Assembly (NCBI GenBank): GCA_951799405.1
Contig: OX637363.1
Span: 6,820,001 to 6,884,000, forward strand
Direction: 5' to 3'
DNA: 64,000 nucleotides
Source of the DNA: Agapetus fuscipes
Lineage: Eukaryota; Arthropoda; Insecta; Trichoptera; Glossosomatidae
The notes below the pieces were generated by a model that made no database searches, had not been told where the DNA came from, and saw nothing but the letters and a program-made list of their open reading frames with translations. Shown piece after piece: positions 19,881 to 31,264 of this stretch; the first letter of the stretch is position 1, and each line of letters begins with the position of its first letter. A program made the translations under genes and the position numbers.

Positions 19881-20372
19881 TGTTCACCAACGTATTCTGC
19901 CTGGCCAGAAACAGGTATTAATAACTACCCAATAACATCTGTTGAACCAGGATTAAAGCTATGATCAAATGACTCAAGCGGGGATTGAACCAACGTTATT
20001 CTATTCCAAGTACGCTAGAAAGATCAGCCCACATAACAGCGGATTCACATTGTATGCATTATCACAAGCAGACACGTACAAGTTCGCGCTTGCGCATACC
20101 GCATGTGAACCTACAACATTAAAACCCAAATATCAAATGGACATACGCCCTGCAACTCTTGCCGTCCTTCCCTGAAACAGTGGGGAAATTGGCAAAGTGA
20201 ACTATCATCAATTAATAATTCATTATTGTATATTTTGATGAAGTATTAATTAACAATTACCCGATAACATCTGTTGAACCAGGATCAAAGCTATGGTCAA
20301 ATGACCCAAGCGGGGATCGAACCAACGTTTTTCTATACCAAGTACGCTAGAAAGATCAGCCACTTGACTCCC
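19881..20372 (-). repeat. SINE E copies with an RTE-A fragment between
   Basis: Two SINE E heads (about 19930-20030 and 20270-20372) both contain GTTGGTTCGATCCCCGC or a close variant and CATTTGA.CATAGCTTTG. Between them, 20040-20205 is a minus-strand RTE-A piece with GTGAACCTACAAC and CTTGCCGTCCTTCCCTG. Confidence 0.6.
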
Positions 20373-20374
20373 AC

Positions 20375-20515
20375 TAAGTAGGTAATTCTTACCTACTGAA
20401 TATCAGTAATTTTATTATGTAGTCTACTCAGCTGTTCACTATCGGCCATCTTGGATTGACAGGTCTTCATACAAACATTACCGATATTCGGTAGGTAAGA
20501 ATTACCGTGGTGATG
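20375..20515. repeat. MITE-like repeat
   Basis: GTAGGTAATTCTTACCTAC at one end and GGTAGGTAAGAATTACCGTGG at the other are inverted. The interior matches 9485-9580 in reverse orientation (CGGCCATCTTGGATTGACAG). Confidence 0.6.
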
Positions 20516-20529
20516 ACACTTTAACCCGT

Positions 20530-20725
20530 TCTGTACCCTGAGTACGAGTTTTATACTTAACTCGAAGTATTGAGTATTCGAGAAAAATGTATATGAACTT
20601 GTAAAGCACCTCTGGCAAAACAAATTTCTAATCCTTTTTTGTCGGGGGTGCTTTACAAGTTCACATACATTTTCTCGAATACACAATACTTCGAGTAAAG
20701 AGAATAAACTTGTACTCAGGGTCCT
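20530..20725. repeat. Hairpin element, about 80-bp arms
   Basis: GTACCCTGAGTACGAG, ACTCGAAGTATTG and ATGAACTTGTAAAGCACC on the left are mirrored by GGTGCTTTACAAGTTCA, CAATACTTCGAGT and GTACTCAGGGTCC on the right. The outer CCTGAGTACGA block also occurs in the element at 31400-31660. Confidence 0.75.
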
Positions 20726-21060
20726 TTTCCGTCAAAGCTTATTCACGGCATACGCTGCACAACACCAAGAGCGGCTTATATCTGAATGTTATGAGGATTA
20801 TTGGACTGCAGTTCCGCGCTAATCTGAACGTTATGTCCCATTAAAACATTAACACATTCTCATAACGACTTCCTCCTACGACAGGTGTCGTCTTTAGCTT
20901 AACCGAATCTCAGGGCTGTAACTCTTTGGAAAGTTACCAAAATATTCCCATAAAAATATTAAAGTCCTGCTTTAAAATGTTATTACTTTCTAGTTTCCAC
21001 CTCTGAATACTGAATTTACACATGATTCATCATTATGTATCTTAATCTATCTACAATTAA
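20726..21060. other. Unassigned sequence
   Basis: Nothing recognisable. Confidence 0.4.
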
Positions 21061-21185
21061 ATTTCTATATTTAATTCACGCCCACAAGCAGGCACGTGTA
21101 AGCTCGCTCTTACGCATGCTGCGTGTGTACCTACTTACAAAATAAAAACCCAAATCTCAAGTTAACATAAACACTGTAACTTTTT
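21061..21185 (-). repeat. RTE-A fragment cut by SINE C
   Basis: CACGCCCACAAGCAGGCACG to AACATAAACACTGTAAC is minus-strand RTE-A. It stops where the following SINE begins. Confidence 0.6.
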
Positions 21186-21510
21186 GACCGGTCCGTAGTC
21201 CAGTGGCAAAACTTCGGACTCGTAAATGGAAGGTTGTGGATTCGGATCCGGGCGGAGTACAAAAAATATACCATTTATATTTCCAAATATGCTCTTCGCT
21301 GGGTTGAAAAAAATCATAAAACCTTTACCAAAGACCGGTCACTAAAGGTCCATCCAGCCTTACAGCAACTGGGTCTTGCTTGAGTATTGGCACTTTGTAG
21401 CGACGACCAAGCGCGTAAACTTCTGCGGCACTACAACAAGTGTCTTAGACCCCTAGAGTCTCTAGAATCCAGGGAGTCTCCCGCACAGGTTTTCTAAAAA
21501 AAAATACTCT
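21186..21510 (+). repeat. Composite SINE: family C plus D module
   Basis: The C head (GACCGGTCCGTAGTCCAGTGG) and body are followed at about 21405 by AGCGCGTAAAC and then the D module and an A-rich end. The junction is equivalent to that at about 6050. Confidence 0.8.
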
Positions 21511-21534
21511 TGTTGCCCTTCCCTGAGACAGGGT

Positions 21535-21768
21535 GCGTACCATGTTTTTCAGCATGAGTGGTTTTTCACTTTGCCAATGTCACCCCTGTCTCAGGGAAGG
21601 ACGGCAAGAGTTGCAGGGTGTATGTCCATTTGAGATTTGGTTTTTGTGTTGTAGGTTCGCATGCGGCATGTGCAAGCGCGAACTTGTACGTGTCTGCTTG
21701 TGAGAATGCATGTAATGTGAATCTCCAATGTAACATATCTTTGCAACTTAGATAAGATTAGATTAATG
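21535..21768 (+). repeat. RTE-A LINE 3' end
   Basis: CACTTTGCCAATGTCACCCC to CTTAGATAAGATTAGATTA. The 5' block is rearranged (CCATGTTTTTCAGCATGAG). Confidence 0.75.
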
Positions 21769-21884
21769 GTCAGGATCTACCAAACTATTAGTAAAGAATT
21801 TCAGTTTAATTGACTATTACCTAAGTATACGATATGAAATTTAACGTTGGTACCACCATTTTTAATAGCTATGATTGTATTTTG

Positions 21885-22104
21885 TTAGCTATAATCTAAA
21901 TTGCAAAGATATGTTGACATTTAAGGCTCATATTTAATGCATGCCCACAAGCAGACACGCGTTTACACATGCTGCATGTGTACTTACAAAAAAAAAACCT
22001 CGCATGAACATAAACTATGAAACTCCTGCCGCTTTTCCCTGAAAGTGGGATGACATTGGCAAAAGTGAACCAAGTTTGTACAGCATGGAGGGGTCAGCCT
22101 CATT
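21885..22104 (-). repeat. RTE-A LINE 3' end
   Basis: The copy runs from ATAATCTAAATTGCAAAGATATG to GGGGTCAGCCTCAT. SINE E is inserted at its 5' side. Confidence 0.7.
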
Positions 22105-22375
22105 TTTTTTTTTTTTTTTTAACAGATTTGTGAAGAGGAAAACAATTCACCAACCGTTTCTGCCTGACCAGAAACAGGTATTAATATCATCAATTAATAA
22201 TTCATTATTGTTTATTTTTAATGAATTATTAATTAATAATTACCCAATAACAACTGTAGAACCAGGGTCAATGTTATGCTCAAATGACCCAGGCGGGGAT
22301 CGAACCAACGTTGCTCTATTCCAAACACGCTAGAAAGATCAGCCCACTTGGCCCCCTCGGCCATAACACCTACAA
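22105..22375 (-). repeat. tRNA-derived SINE (family E), best copy
   Basis: On the minus strand the head has TGGCCGAGGGGGCCAAGTGG (A-box region, like tRNA-Leu or Ser) and GTTGGTTCGATCCCCGC (B box). The body includes ACCCTGGTTCTACAGTTG, two facing ATTAATTAAT blocks and CTGTTTCTGGTCAGGCAG. It ends in about 19 A residues. The 85-codon frame across it is not a gene. Confidence 0.75.
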
Positions 22376-22399
22376 CTCATATTCCGAAATTAAAAACTG

Positions 22400-22660
22400 G
22401 AACTGATAGGTTGGTATGCGGCTGACCACCCATACTGTAAAAAATGGTTTACTTTGCCAATGTCACCCCTGCTTCAGGGAAGGTCGGCAAGAGTTGCAGG
22501 GCTTATATTCATTTGAGATTGGGTTTTTTATATTGTACGTCCACATGCGGCATGTGTAAGCGCGAAATTATGCGTGTCTGCTTGTGGGAATGCATTCAAT
22601 ATGAATCTCAAATGATACATATCTTTGCAGCTTACATTTAGATTTTAGATTTAGAACTAA
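22400..22660 (+). repeat. RTE-A LINE 3' end
   Basis: CTGATAGGTTGGTATGCGG through GCAGCTTACATTTAGATTTT. The body is intact and the tail units are diverged. Confidence 0.75.
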
Positions 22661-22993
22661 AAATAATAAAGTCAAACTACTTAAATCAAATTAAATTTGC
22701 AATGTTGCAATATCATAAAACCTTTCATTTGATTAGATTATTAAATACATATTTTCTGCACTGGCAGCACAATCTCTCACCAAAAAATAAAATCGAGGTT
22801 AAAATTAATTGAATTTCACACTCTCTGTATTTAAAATAACCACAAAATCTGATAACGTGAATACTATTATTCAATAGTCTAAGAAAAAGTGTGGCAAGCA
22901 TTCATGTCGTGATTTTATTTTTTGCTTCAAAATACCTAAGTGCTTAATATTTGTTGTAAACTTTAAAGTTAAACCCGTGAAATCAAATTATTT
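22661..22993. other. Unassigned AT-rich sequence
   Basis: Nothing recognisable. Confidence 0.4.
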
Positions 22994-23864
22994 CTGTACC
23001 TTAGGGCTTAGAGCATGAACAACGGTAATCACATTTAGTAAAATGTGCAGGAGACGAGTTTTAGTGAAAATGTGCATTTTTTAAACCATCATAACTTCTA
23101 AACTAGACGAGATATTTTTGATCTGTAAAAACTGTTTATCTTCTTTTATCGATATTTATTTAATGTGAAGTGATGTGAACAACGTATGTGGAACTTCCGT
23201 GGTTTATGCTCGCACTTTTATGTGCATCCCATATTTATTACACTTGATATCTCAGTAACTATGAGTCCGAGGACTCCAATAATTTTACCACTTATAGAAC
23301 AGCTAATAATAATAATTTCTGCATCATTAACTCAAAAACGCAAAAAAGTGGACTTCCGTTGTTTATGCTCTAAGCCCTAAGGCATGGGTCGGCAACCTGC
23401 GGCCCGCGGGCCGCATGCGGCCCTTGGGGCGTCTTGGTGCGGCCCGCAAGATATTCGCCGCAACGCACCACGTGCCGGGCGATATCATACACATACACAA
23501 TGGAGTGAAAAAAAACAATAAATGTCATAAAAATGGACAAAAAGAATTTTATTTTTATAACTAAAATATTTATATACAAATACCTATTTTAGGTAATGAC
23601 ATGTGATCCAAGCGTAGGGGCGGGTGGTAGAATCAATAGTGAATTTCATTTGTAGTTCGTATGAATATTTATTAATGCTCACGATGCATGCCTCACAAGA
23701 GGGCCCCAGGGGGCGCGGGAGGGGGGGGGGGGGGGTCAGTCAGCATTTGCTGAAATGCTGCCCGTTAGATCCGCCACTGCTCAAGTGCGGCCCGCACTAA
23801 ATCCCACGTAAAATATTTGGCCCTTATACAACAAAAGGTTGCCGACCCCTGCTCTAAGGTACAG
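22994..23864. mobile_element. TIR element H carrying a nested hAT element, copy 1
   Basis: The outer ends CTGTACCTTAGGGCTTAGAG and its complement near 23360 and 23852-23864 form inverted repeats of about 30 bp, running through CAACGG/CCGTTG. A hAT-type element sits inside the right terminal repeat. Sequence outside the hAT is nearly identical to 34010-34853. The only substantial frame crosses element boundaries and is not a gene. Confidence 0.75.
23383..23851. mobile_element. Non-autonomous hAT element (469 bp), copy 1
   Basis: The ends are CATGGGTCGGCAACC and GGTTGCCGACCCCTG, a form I associate with hAT elements. Flanks are CCCTAAGG (23375-23382) and CTCTAAGG (23852-23859), an 8-bp target duplication with one difference. 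The interior has GCGGCCCGCGGGCCGC and a G run near 23725. It has no transposase. Confidence 0.85.
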
Positions 23865-24660
23865 ATTTATTGTATGTTCACATTATTTTAGATTATTAAG
23901 TTTAAAAGTAAAATCATGTACACATTTAAACTTCCAAATACTCTTATAGAACTTTGAATTAAAAAAATGTTCCATCTTTCTTAATTGTGCTGAGATCTTT
24001 TACGTAAACTCTGCAGTCGAAGAATATTTTATGTTGAAAGTTGTAAAAAAAATACTGTACATAGTAGAACCATTAGAACTAACCACCAAAATAATCAAAT
24101 CAAATTATGTTATTCATTCATTTGTCATTCAACTTTCCTCTCAAATCTGTCAACAAATTGTATTCGAAATTCAAATATATTTATATGCCTTTTACAATAG
24201 GTTTAAAATTAAATATCTGTACATATGTAGGTCATTTCAAACTTGATGAGTTTTATGCGAACGTCAATTGTTTGAAATACATGTGTCGTGTACAAATCTC
24301 GCCCATGAATCTGGCATGAGCGATACTTTTAACCGTGTGTTAGTATAAAACTTTTCGTAGCGCTCACACAAAAATGTAAAAAAAATTTAAACAGCGCCTC
24401 TAGGAATCGTTTTAGTTTTCTATTATTTTTTTGGTAAACGCTGCACTTTTCATGCTTGAGACACCACTGCGCGACCCAGTTCCGTCTGGGAGGCGGTCTA
24501 TTCCTGTCAGACGTCTGACGTCACAACATGGCGCTCAAACAGACTGAATCATCGCGGGCATTGGGAAACTCAAGGAATTCCTGGATTAATTTTTGGAATA
24601 CATCAAACCATTGGAAATTAAAGAACAAATTTGGATATAAACGCAACTAAGCTACATATA
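23865..24660. other. Unassigned AT-rich sequence
   Basis: No gene is seen. TGACGTCACAACATGGCG near 24520 resembles motifs in other dispersed repeats of the window. Confidence 0.35.
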
Positions 24661-24662
24661 TA

Positions 24663-25120
24663 GTGTAACATCTTGCCTGCGGGTTGCATGTGGCGCTTCG
24701 GGACCTATTTATTTTTACAGGTAAGGGTGCCGGCCTCACCAACCACTTTCAGTTGAAGTGGGGGTTTCCCAGCTCCCGGGGGGGGCTGGTTCTCATTTCT
24801 TGTGAAGGCTGAGTAAACCTTTGAGATCGAACCCTTGCTCTCGGCATGGAATGCAAGCATTCTACCAATTGAGCTATCGACCTTTTTACGAGCTTGATAG
24901 TCGTCGCTACAAAGCGCCAATTTTTAAAGCAAGACCCAGTTGCTGTTAGGCTGGATGGACCTTTGGTGACCGGTCATTTGTAAAGGTTGTATGAATTTTT
25001 CAACCCAGCGAAGAGCAAATTTGAAAATACAAATGATATATTTTTTATGCTCCGCCGGGAATCGAACCCACAACCTTCCCATTCAGAGTCCGAAGTGTTA
25101 CCACTGAACTACGGACAGGG
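24663..25120 (-). repeat. Composite SINE: family C followed by family B
   Basis: Read on the minus strand, a C copy (25120 to about 24895, with GGTTGTGGGTTCGATTCCCG) is followed by GTAAAAAGGTCGATAGCTC and a B copy (24884-24663, with TAGCTCAATTGGTAGAATGC and GGGTTCGATC). The same C-to-B junction appears at 53950-54508. Confidence 0.8.
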
Positions 25121-25480
25121 ACCAACGCATTGTGCATGTTTTACAAATGGGAGAATAACTTTGTTTAAAAATAGAAAACTGAGATTTTATGTTTGCTATA
25201 TTTGTGGCATTCGGTATTTAAATCTCTATGATAAAAGCGTTTTTTTTTTCCAAGCGGGAGGTCTATGTTAGAAAGGACTCCGAACAAATGTTCCATATTT
25301 TTGTCGGCAGGCAAACGAGACATTTCTGTGTTACTAGGGCTCTTAGCAACGAATAAAGAAAAACTACTTAGTATTTATTAGCCTAGCAACCCGGCAGTGT
25401 GACGTCGCGATTTTCTTGTATGCCATTTGTGCTGACTGTTGTCATTCCAATCTGTTTGGAACTCTTCTAACTATCTATAA
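25121..25480. other. Unassigned sequence
   Basis: CCTAGCAACCCGGCAGTGTG near 25382 recurs in diverged form near 33655 and 36050, probably an old repeat. No gene is seen. Confidence 0.35.
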
Positions 25481-26135
25481 TCTTAGTTGCAAATATATAT
25501 TAACATTTTAAATTAATATTGTTACGATTTTTGGGGTTCGAAAGTCTTTCAATTAACAACACTGGTCTTCTTTTACAGTTATTTATTTTACACTTTTAAA
25601 TTTATTTTAACAAAGACAGTCTCGATTATTCCATTACACTTGGTTTGAGTTCACTGGTCGAATTCGTTCGTTGTATGGGTGAAGGCTCACAGATGACTGA
25701 CCCCTAGTGCAAGCAAATAGCGTCTTATATACTCTTCACAACAGTATTCTCTAGAAACTATATTCGCTAGACAGTTCCAGAATTAAGGAAAGATTCAAGT
25801 AGGTACGTTGTAATCATTATTTCTAGACGCTTCAAGTACTTTATTTAATTATTCCTACCCACACATACTTATGAGGATTCCTATTACATAGCTATAACTA
25901 ATACCTATACTTATTTTAATATTTACATAACAATATTAACTACCTACCCACAAACAGACACGTTTAACATCGCGCTTACTCATGCTGCATGTGTACAAAA
26001 AAATAAAAACCCTTATCTCAAATAGACTTAAACCCTGCAATTTTATGCGGCGTTCTCTGGAACAGAAGTGACATTGGAAAAGTGAACAAATTTTTACTAT
26101 AGTCTATATGTGTGGTTTGCCTTATACCAACCCAT
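25481..26135 (-). repeat. RTE-A LINE 3' end interrupted by a solo LTR
   Basis: Minus-strand RTE-A with its tail at about 25481 (ATAATCTTAGTTGCAAATATA) is split at 25519/25933 and resumes with CCACAAACAGACACG to ACCAACCCATAAG. Confidence 0.65.
25520..25932 (-). mobile_element. Solo LTR (413 bp), minus orientation
   Basis: It starts TGTTACGAT and ends TTTACATAACA, flanked by ATAT on both sides (25516-25519 and 25933-25936). On the minus strand GTATATAAGAC (near 25735) precedes AATAAATAA (near 25580), as expected of an LTR promoter and polyadenylation signal. It shares structure with the LTR at 26871. Confidence 0.8.
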
Positions 26136-26139
26136 AAGT

Positions 26140-26460
26140 ACGGTACAAAAGAATGTGATGAGAGGGTTTGGGCATGTGGAAAGAATGAATGATGATAGAC
26201 TGACAAAGTATATACAAAGAAAGTGTGAAAGGAAAAAGAGGTAAGGGACGACTGAGAAAAGTATGGAGTGATTAGATTGAGGAGATTGTGATAGAATGGG
26301 ATATACAAAGTGAGGGTAAAAGAAGAAAATGCATGAAAAAGGTGATGGATATGAATGTATTTAAAGAGGTATGTCAGGATAAGATAAAAATGGAGGCCGC
26401 TCTGCAGAGGCTCTGGCCACACCTAGCCGAATCGCGACAGAGTTACAGTTACAGAAGTCA
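26140..26460 (+). pseudogene. RTE LINE C-terminal fragment, family 2
   Basis: The bases encode, with frame breaks, the LINE tail (RGFGHVERMNDDRLTK, GKR..., MKKVMDMNVFKEVCQDK) and end CTCTGCAGAGGCTCTGGCC with GTTACAGTTACAG units. The frame is disrupted near 26220 and 26275. Confidence 0.7.
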
Positions 26461-26866
26461 AGAAACCAAATGAGTATACAGATTTTATTTTATAAAACAA
26501 ACAATAAATTAATTGAATCGATAAAGTATATTTTAATAATAAAATTAACATTTCAAATTTAAAAGCCCACAGAAAGTATATTCAAGCTAGTAGACAACTA
26601 CTAACACTGATTAGTCGAATTATGTCGATCTATGGTATATGCCACTCGCCAATTTAGATGAAACGTCCCGACTGTTCGGGAATCGGGCGCCATCTCAATA
26701 TTTCTTGTATAAACCATAGTATAAACATAAAAATAATTGAACAGCTTTTTGATCGCTGCGGCCGTCAGTTTTGATGATGATCCCTTTGAAAATGTCCAGA
26801 CATTTTTAAAAATCCAAACATACTTTTTCTGACTTTTTGATTGATTTTCAATCTAGAATACTCGTT
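26461..26866. other. Unassigned AT-rich sequence
   Basis: Nothing recognisable. Confidence 0.4.
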
Positions 26867-26870
26867 ATAT

Positions 26871-27301
26871 TGTAATGTTTTTTGGGTTCGAAATGTCTCT
26901 AAATTAAAACATACAGGTCTTCTTTCAGGATCTTTATTTATTTATATTACACTTAATTAAATTTATTATTAACACTTTTGGTAACACAAATTTATTTTCA
27001 CAGTTCAGTATCGCTTACACTCTTCAAATCAAAGGCAACTATCTCACTGGCTTAGCGCACTCAATTCTACGCCTTATATACTTCACAGACAGAACTCTCC
27101 AGTGACTAATTTTGCCAGCACATTCGCGAATATTCTACCAAGTTCAAGAGTACAAAAGGATCATTTAATTTCTAGATTTCTTAGGTCTATAATTATTGCT
27201 ACCTACGGTGTACACCTATATTCATCTACTTTTGACATAATGCTATAATAACTATTACTACCTACGATGTACACCTATATTAATCTACTATTTACATCAC
27301 A
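26871..27301 (-). mobile_element. Solo LTR (431 bp), minus orientation
   Basis: It starts TGTAATG and ends TTTACATCACA, with ATAT flanks (26867-26870 and 27302-27305). On the minus strand GTATATAAGGCG near 27065 and AAATAAATAAAG near 26935 give TATA and AATAAA signals. Two short internal blocks (CTACCTACG.TGTACACCTA) are duplicated at 27208 and 27262. Confidence 0.8.
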
Positions 27302-27394
27302 ATATTATAAGCTGAATCGCCGAGAAATTTATAGATTTGACATCTGGGGTTTATACTCCATGCACATACAGAAGCAAGTTTTTTAGATTTTTTC

Positions 27395-27630
27395 TGAGAG
27401 GTTGTTATGAAGCTAACCCCCCGTGCTGTAAAAATTGGTTCACTTTTGCCAATTCCACCCTGGTTTCAGGGAAAAAAGTCAGGAGTTGCAAGGTTTATGT
27501 TCATGTGAGGTCGTTCATGTGAGGTCAGAATTTGTAGGCGCGAACCTACATGTGCCTGTCTGTGGGCATGCATTTAATATGCGCCGTAAGTGTTAACATA
27601 TCCTTGCAGCTTAGATTACAAATTATAGAT
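27395..27630 (+). repeat. RTE-A LINE 3' end, ATAGAT subfamily
   Basis: GAGAGGTTGTTATGAAGC, CACTTTTGCCAATTCCACCC and GCGCGAACCTACATGTG, then GCAGCTTAGATTACAAATTATAGAT-type sequence. Confidence 0.65.
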
Positions 27631-27724
27631 GCTTTCTTTCGTACAGGACCGTAGCTTCATACATTCGTGATGTATGGACCTGTTCAAATAATGTCATTTT
27701 AAAAATTAATATTTTTGATCATTA

Positions 27725-27960
27725 ATTTGGTATGCGGCTGACCACCCATGCTGTAAAAATGGTTCACTTTGCCAATGTCACCCCTGTCACAGGGAAGGAC
27801 GGCAAGAGTTGCAGTGTGTATGTCCATTTGAGATTTGTTTTTTTATGTTGTAGGTTCACATGAGGCATGTGCAAGCGCGAATTTGTACGTTTTTGGTTGT
27901 GAGAATGAATGTAATGTGAATATCCAATGTAATATATCTTTGCAACTTAGATTAGATTAG
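27725..27960 (+). repeat. RTE-A LINE 3' end
   Basis: TTGGTATGCGGCTGACCACC through CTTAGATTAGATTAG. It is nearly intact but lacks the first bases of the unit. Confidence 0.75.
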
Positions 27961-28424
27961 AATTAATAATTATAAAGAAAAAAAATACGTTAATCAATTA
28001 ATATTTAGGGTCATCGTTTGAGATGAGTCTTCAGACAGGCCATTAACCGCATAAACTCAGCAGTAGCGTATCACAAAAAAATTAATGAAAACTAAAACGC
28101 TCTCGAGAAGCGCTGTTTGATTTTCTATACATATTTTGGGGCAACGCTTTGATTGAGTTCAATCGTATTTTGTTTTTACTTGCGTTACTGGTGTCAAGTG
28201 GGTGCAAGGTGAGAGGGTGATAAGTGATGTAAACATAATTAGAGGCGCTTAGATAAAAACACATAAGTGCATTCCTGCTCACCTATACACGTCTGACTTC
28301 CTTGTTACAATCGACTCTGAACATTTATAATATACCTCGGCTATGTGACGTCACCCATAGTAAATTAAAAAATGGATCCCCGATAATCGGGGATTTTTCT
28401 AGTTAACATCATTGAGGCGTGACT
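27961..28424. other. Unassigned sequence
   Basis: GTGACGTCACCCATAG near 28343 recalls motifs at 18858 and 24520. No gene is seen. Confidence 0.35.
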
Positions 28425-28985
28425 GCAGAATACTTGCATTCCATGCCAGAGGGCTAGGGCTCGAATCCCACCGAGGGTGTCAGAAATGATTTCCCATTTC
28501 GGGGTTTATTTTAAACCTTAAACAAATAAAAAGGTTTACTTAGCCTTCACAAGAAATGAGTAGGTACTAGCCCCAAATAAATAGGTTCAATCGCCATTTG
28601 CGACCCCTTCGGGGATATCATGGCATGAAGTTACACTATATGTGTAACTTATTCGCGTTTGCGTTGCGTGTGAAATGTGTTCCATACTATTGTACATACT
28701 TTTTGTGTAGTCTGGTCGAAGGCTTAGATAAAACTAGGGTTCGATCCCCACCGAGGGTGTCTGAAATGATATTCAGTTTCGGTGTTTATTTAAAACTTGT
28801 TTAAAACCCAAATAAAGATACCGTCAAATTGTACTACATAGCCTTCACAAGAAATGAGTACCAGCCCTCTAGGGAACTGGGAAACTATCACTTTAATTAA
28901 GTGAAGCAGTTGGTGTAGGCCGGCCTTCTTACCTGTGAAAATAAATTTGTTGCACAAGCCACATGCGATTCCTTGAGATACAATA
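28425..28985 (+). repeat. Two SINE B copies
   Basis: Copy one (28425 to about 28640) has GCTAGGGCTCGAATCCCACC and TGCGACCCCTTCGGGGATA. Copy two (about 28715-28985) has TAGGGTTCGATCCCCACC and the GAAATGAGTACCAGCCC, AGTGAAGC.GTTGG and CTTACCTGTGAAAATAAA blocks. The heads are damaged. Confidence 0.7.
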
Positions 28986-29560
28986 CAGTAAGAAGTTACA
29001 ATATATGTACAGTTTAATTTTGTTGCAATTTAAACTCCTCAACCTCGATTGATATTTCAGTTTTTTTTTGTACTGATTTATTTTTGTTCATATATTTTAC
29101 ATAGTTTATATTTTGATCCTTTTGTATATAAGTAATGAATTATACTTAATCTATGTTGCATTAAAATTAAAATATACTTATTGACATTTAGGATTCTTAT
29201 TTGAATTAATGGACATTGAATTTAATAAATTAAGAATGCAGTGTTTCTTATTTTTTTCGTAACATTCTCAGCCATGACATAAATTAAAAAAAAATAACCG
29301 TTACCTCACAAAGGTTTTGCAGTTATTCTCAGGAACCTGGCGGTCATTTCCGTTGTATTTTAGTAATGTATAAAATATCTATATCGTTCTCAGAATCCTT
29401 ATATACATTCCGATCATAAAAATAACCAGAAATGCGTCAGTGTCCTTTTTACACATATTTTTAATGTAAGCAACACATGCAGTGATGAATCAACTTGTAT
29501 ACAATGCTTTAAAAAAAGCGCATGAGAGAGCCTATGTAAGCGCAACTCTTTCACGTAACA
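28986..29560. other. Unassigned AT-rich sequence
   Basis: Nothing recognisable. Confidence 0.4.
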
Positions 29561-30215
29561 AAATTGCAAAAATATAATAACATTCATGATTTATATTTAA
29601 TGCACGCAGATAAGTAGGCACTGTATGCTCAAACCCTCCTCATACCCGTCCTGTATGAAGGACCCACAGCACATGGACGCTCATACAAAGCTATATATTT
29701 TCTTAAATGGCGGAAGGCCTTCCCGTGAAGTAAAAGCAACGGCACAACAAAACAATAACCTCTAGGTCAGAGGCGTGCCCATGACTGTAAAAGTAAATGG
29801 TTCGATGTTACTGAAGCTAATAGCATACCTCGGGTGGCACTCCTTGTGAGATTGTTGCTAGATCCCGAGTAGCGTGAATAATGATATACAATATAATAAT
29901 ACGAAATATTAATAAAAGTCTATGGACAGTGTTACTGTGAATCCGCTGCGGATGCAGCTTGGCAAAAGGAAGCGCAAAATCGCTCAAAGGCGGAGAAATT
30001 TGATTTTGTAGCAACAAAGTCTGCGTAACCGACTGGGCCAATGGCCGGTTCAAGTTAGCGCTTGCACATGCTACGCGTGTACTAGAGATATAACCCAAAT
30101 CTCAAATTAGCATAAACTCTGCAACTCTCGCCGCCTTTCCCTTACATTGGCATAACGCAAAAGTGAACCAATTTTTACAGTATAGTTGGTGAACTTAGTT
30201 CCAACCTGTAAGTGA
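29561..30215 (-). repeat. Broken RTE-A copy with unassigned interior
   Basis: 29570-29640 and 30045-30210 carry minus-strand RTE-A blocks (TTAATGCACGCAGATAAGTAGG; TTAGCGCTTGCACATGC; GCAACTCTCGCCGCC). The sequence between them is unassigned, so an insertion is likely. Confidence 0.5.
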
Positions 30216-30264
30216 AAAAACAATAACATATAGATACGTAGTGACATCAGAAATAAAAAAAATA

Positions 30265-30715
30265 GGGCTGGGTGGAAGTCTCGACGGCCGTCGGTAGATC
30301 TCACCGTACCTATTTTGAAGATAGAACGGAATAAAACATGGCGGTTAAATAAACAGCGCATAAAACGTGGCGCTGGTTCACTTTGCCTCTGTCATCACTG
30401 TTTCAGGGAAGGACGGCAAGAGTTGCAGGGTGTATGTCCATTTGAGATTTGGGTTTTTATGTTGTAGGTTCACATGCGGCATGTGCAAGCGCGAACTTGT
30501 ACGTGTCTGCTTGTGAGAATGCATATAATGTGAATCCCCAATGTTAAATTTCTTTGCAACTTAGATTTTATTAGAATAGATTAAGTGCATCAACAGCTGA
30601 TCGCTGTTCCATATTAAATGGATCAGCTGTTGATACGCCGTCATGTTTTATTTCGCCCTGTCTTCAATACTGTAAGATCTAAAGACGGTCGCCGAGACTT
30701 CCGGCCCTGGTATAA
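30265..30715. repeat. MITE G split by an RTE-A insertion
   Basis: The left half (GGAAGTCTCGACGG.CGTCGG, TAGATCTCACCG, GGAATAAAACATGGCGG) and right half (ATCAACAGCTGAT, CATGTTTTATTTCGCCCTG, GAGACTTCCGGCCC) are inverted. A + strand RTE-A 3' end (30370-30590) separates them. An uninterrupted relative lies at 33345-33560. Confidence 0.7.
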
Positions 30716-31064
30716 ATAATAAATCGAAGTCTCTAATGTGTAAACTCGAACTTCGAGCGTTTAAAGTGTAAATATTAAATGTTGATCGATTTCTGCAACT
30801 TATAGATAAAATTGAGATAGAAGACTACTGTCTTAAGAAGAACAGTTGTTCTAAAAATGCTTATTAACTCCGCAATTTATTTATTTTTGATAAACATCGC
30901 TATCAACATGGAATTTAAACTGCTTAGGATTGTTTATCATTATCTTTAATTGCTTAATTGGGCTATTTATCGCGGTATGTATGTATTTACACTGCTAAAA
31001 ATAAATCAACATACAAAATGTAACCATCTAACAAATTGTGAAAAATTGTATAAAATTAAATAAT
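30716..31064. other. Unassigned AT-rich sequence
   Basis: Nothing recognisable. Confidence 0.4.
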
Positions 31065-31150
31065 GATTTTTTCGAACCGTGATGAAGAGAAGAACGGGCT
31101 TCTCAACATTTCTTCGGAGTCATAATAAGACGTCTCTCTTGTAGGCCAAT
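31065..31150. repeat. Fragment related to foldback repeat at 5327
   Basis: GAAGAGAAGAACGGGCTTCTC and ATTTCTTCGGAGTCATAATA resemble one arm of that repeat. Confidence 0.4.
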
Positions 31151-31264
31151 GAGTCACAAACTGAACTTTTAGAAAAAGTTGTTGTCGCTCGTGATCGAAG
31201 ATTATAGGAGCAGGTGACCTTCTTCTGAGAGTTAAGTTCATGCCTCTTTGGCGTAGAATAGACA

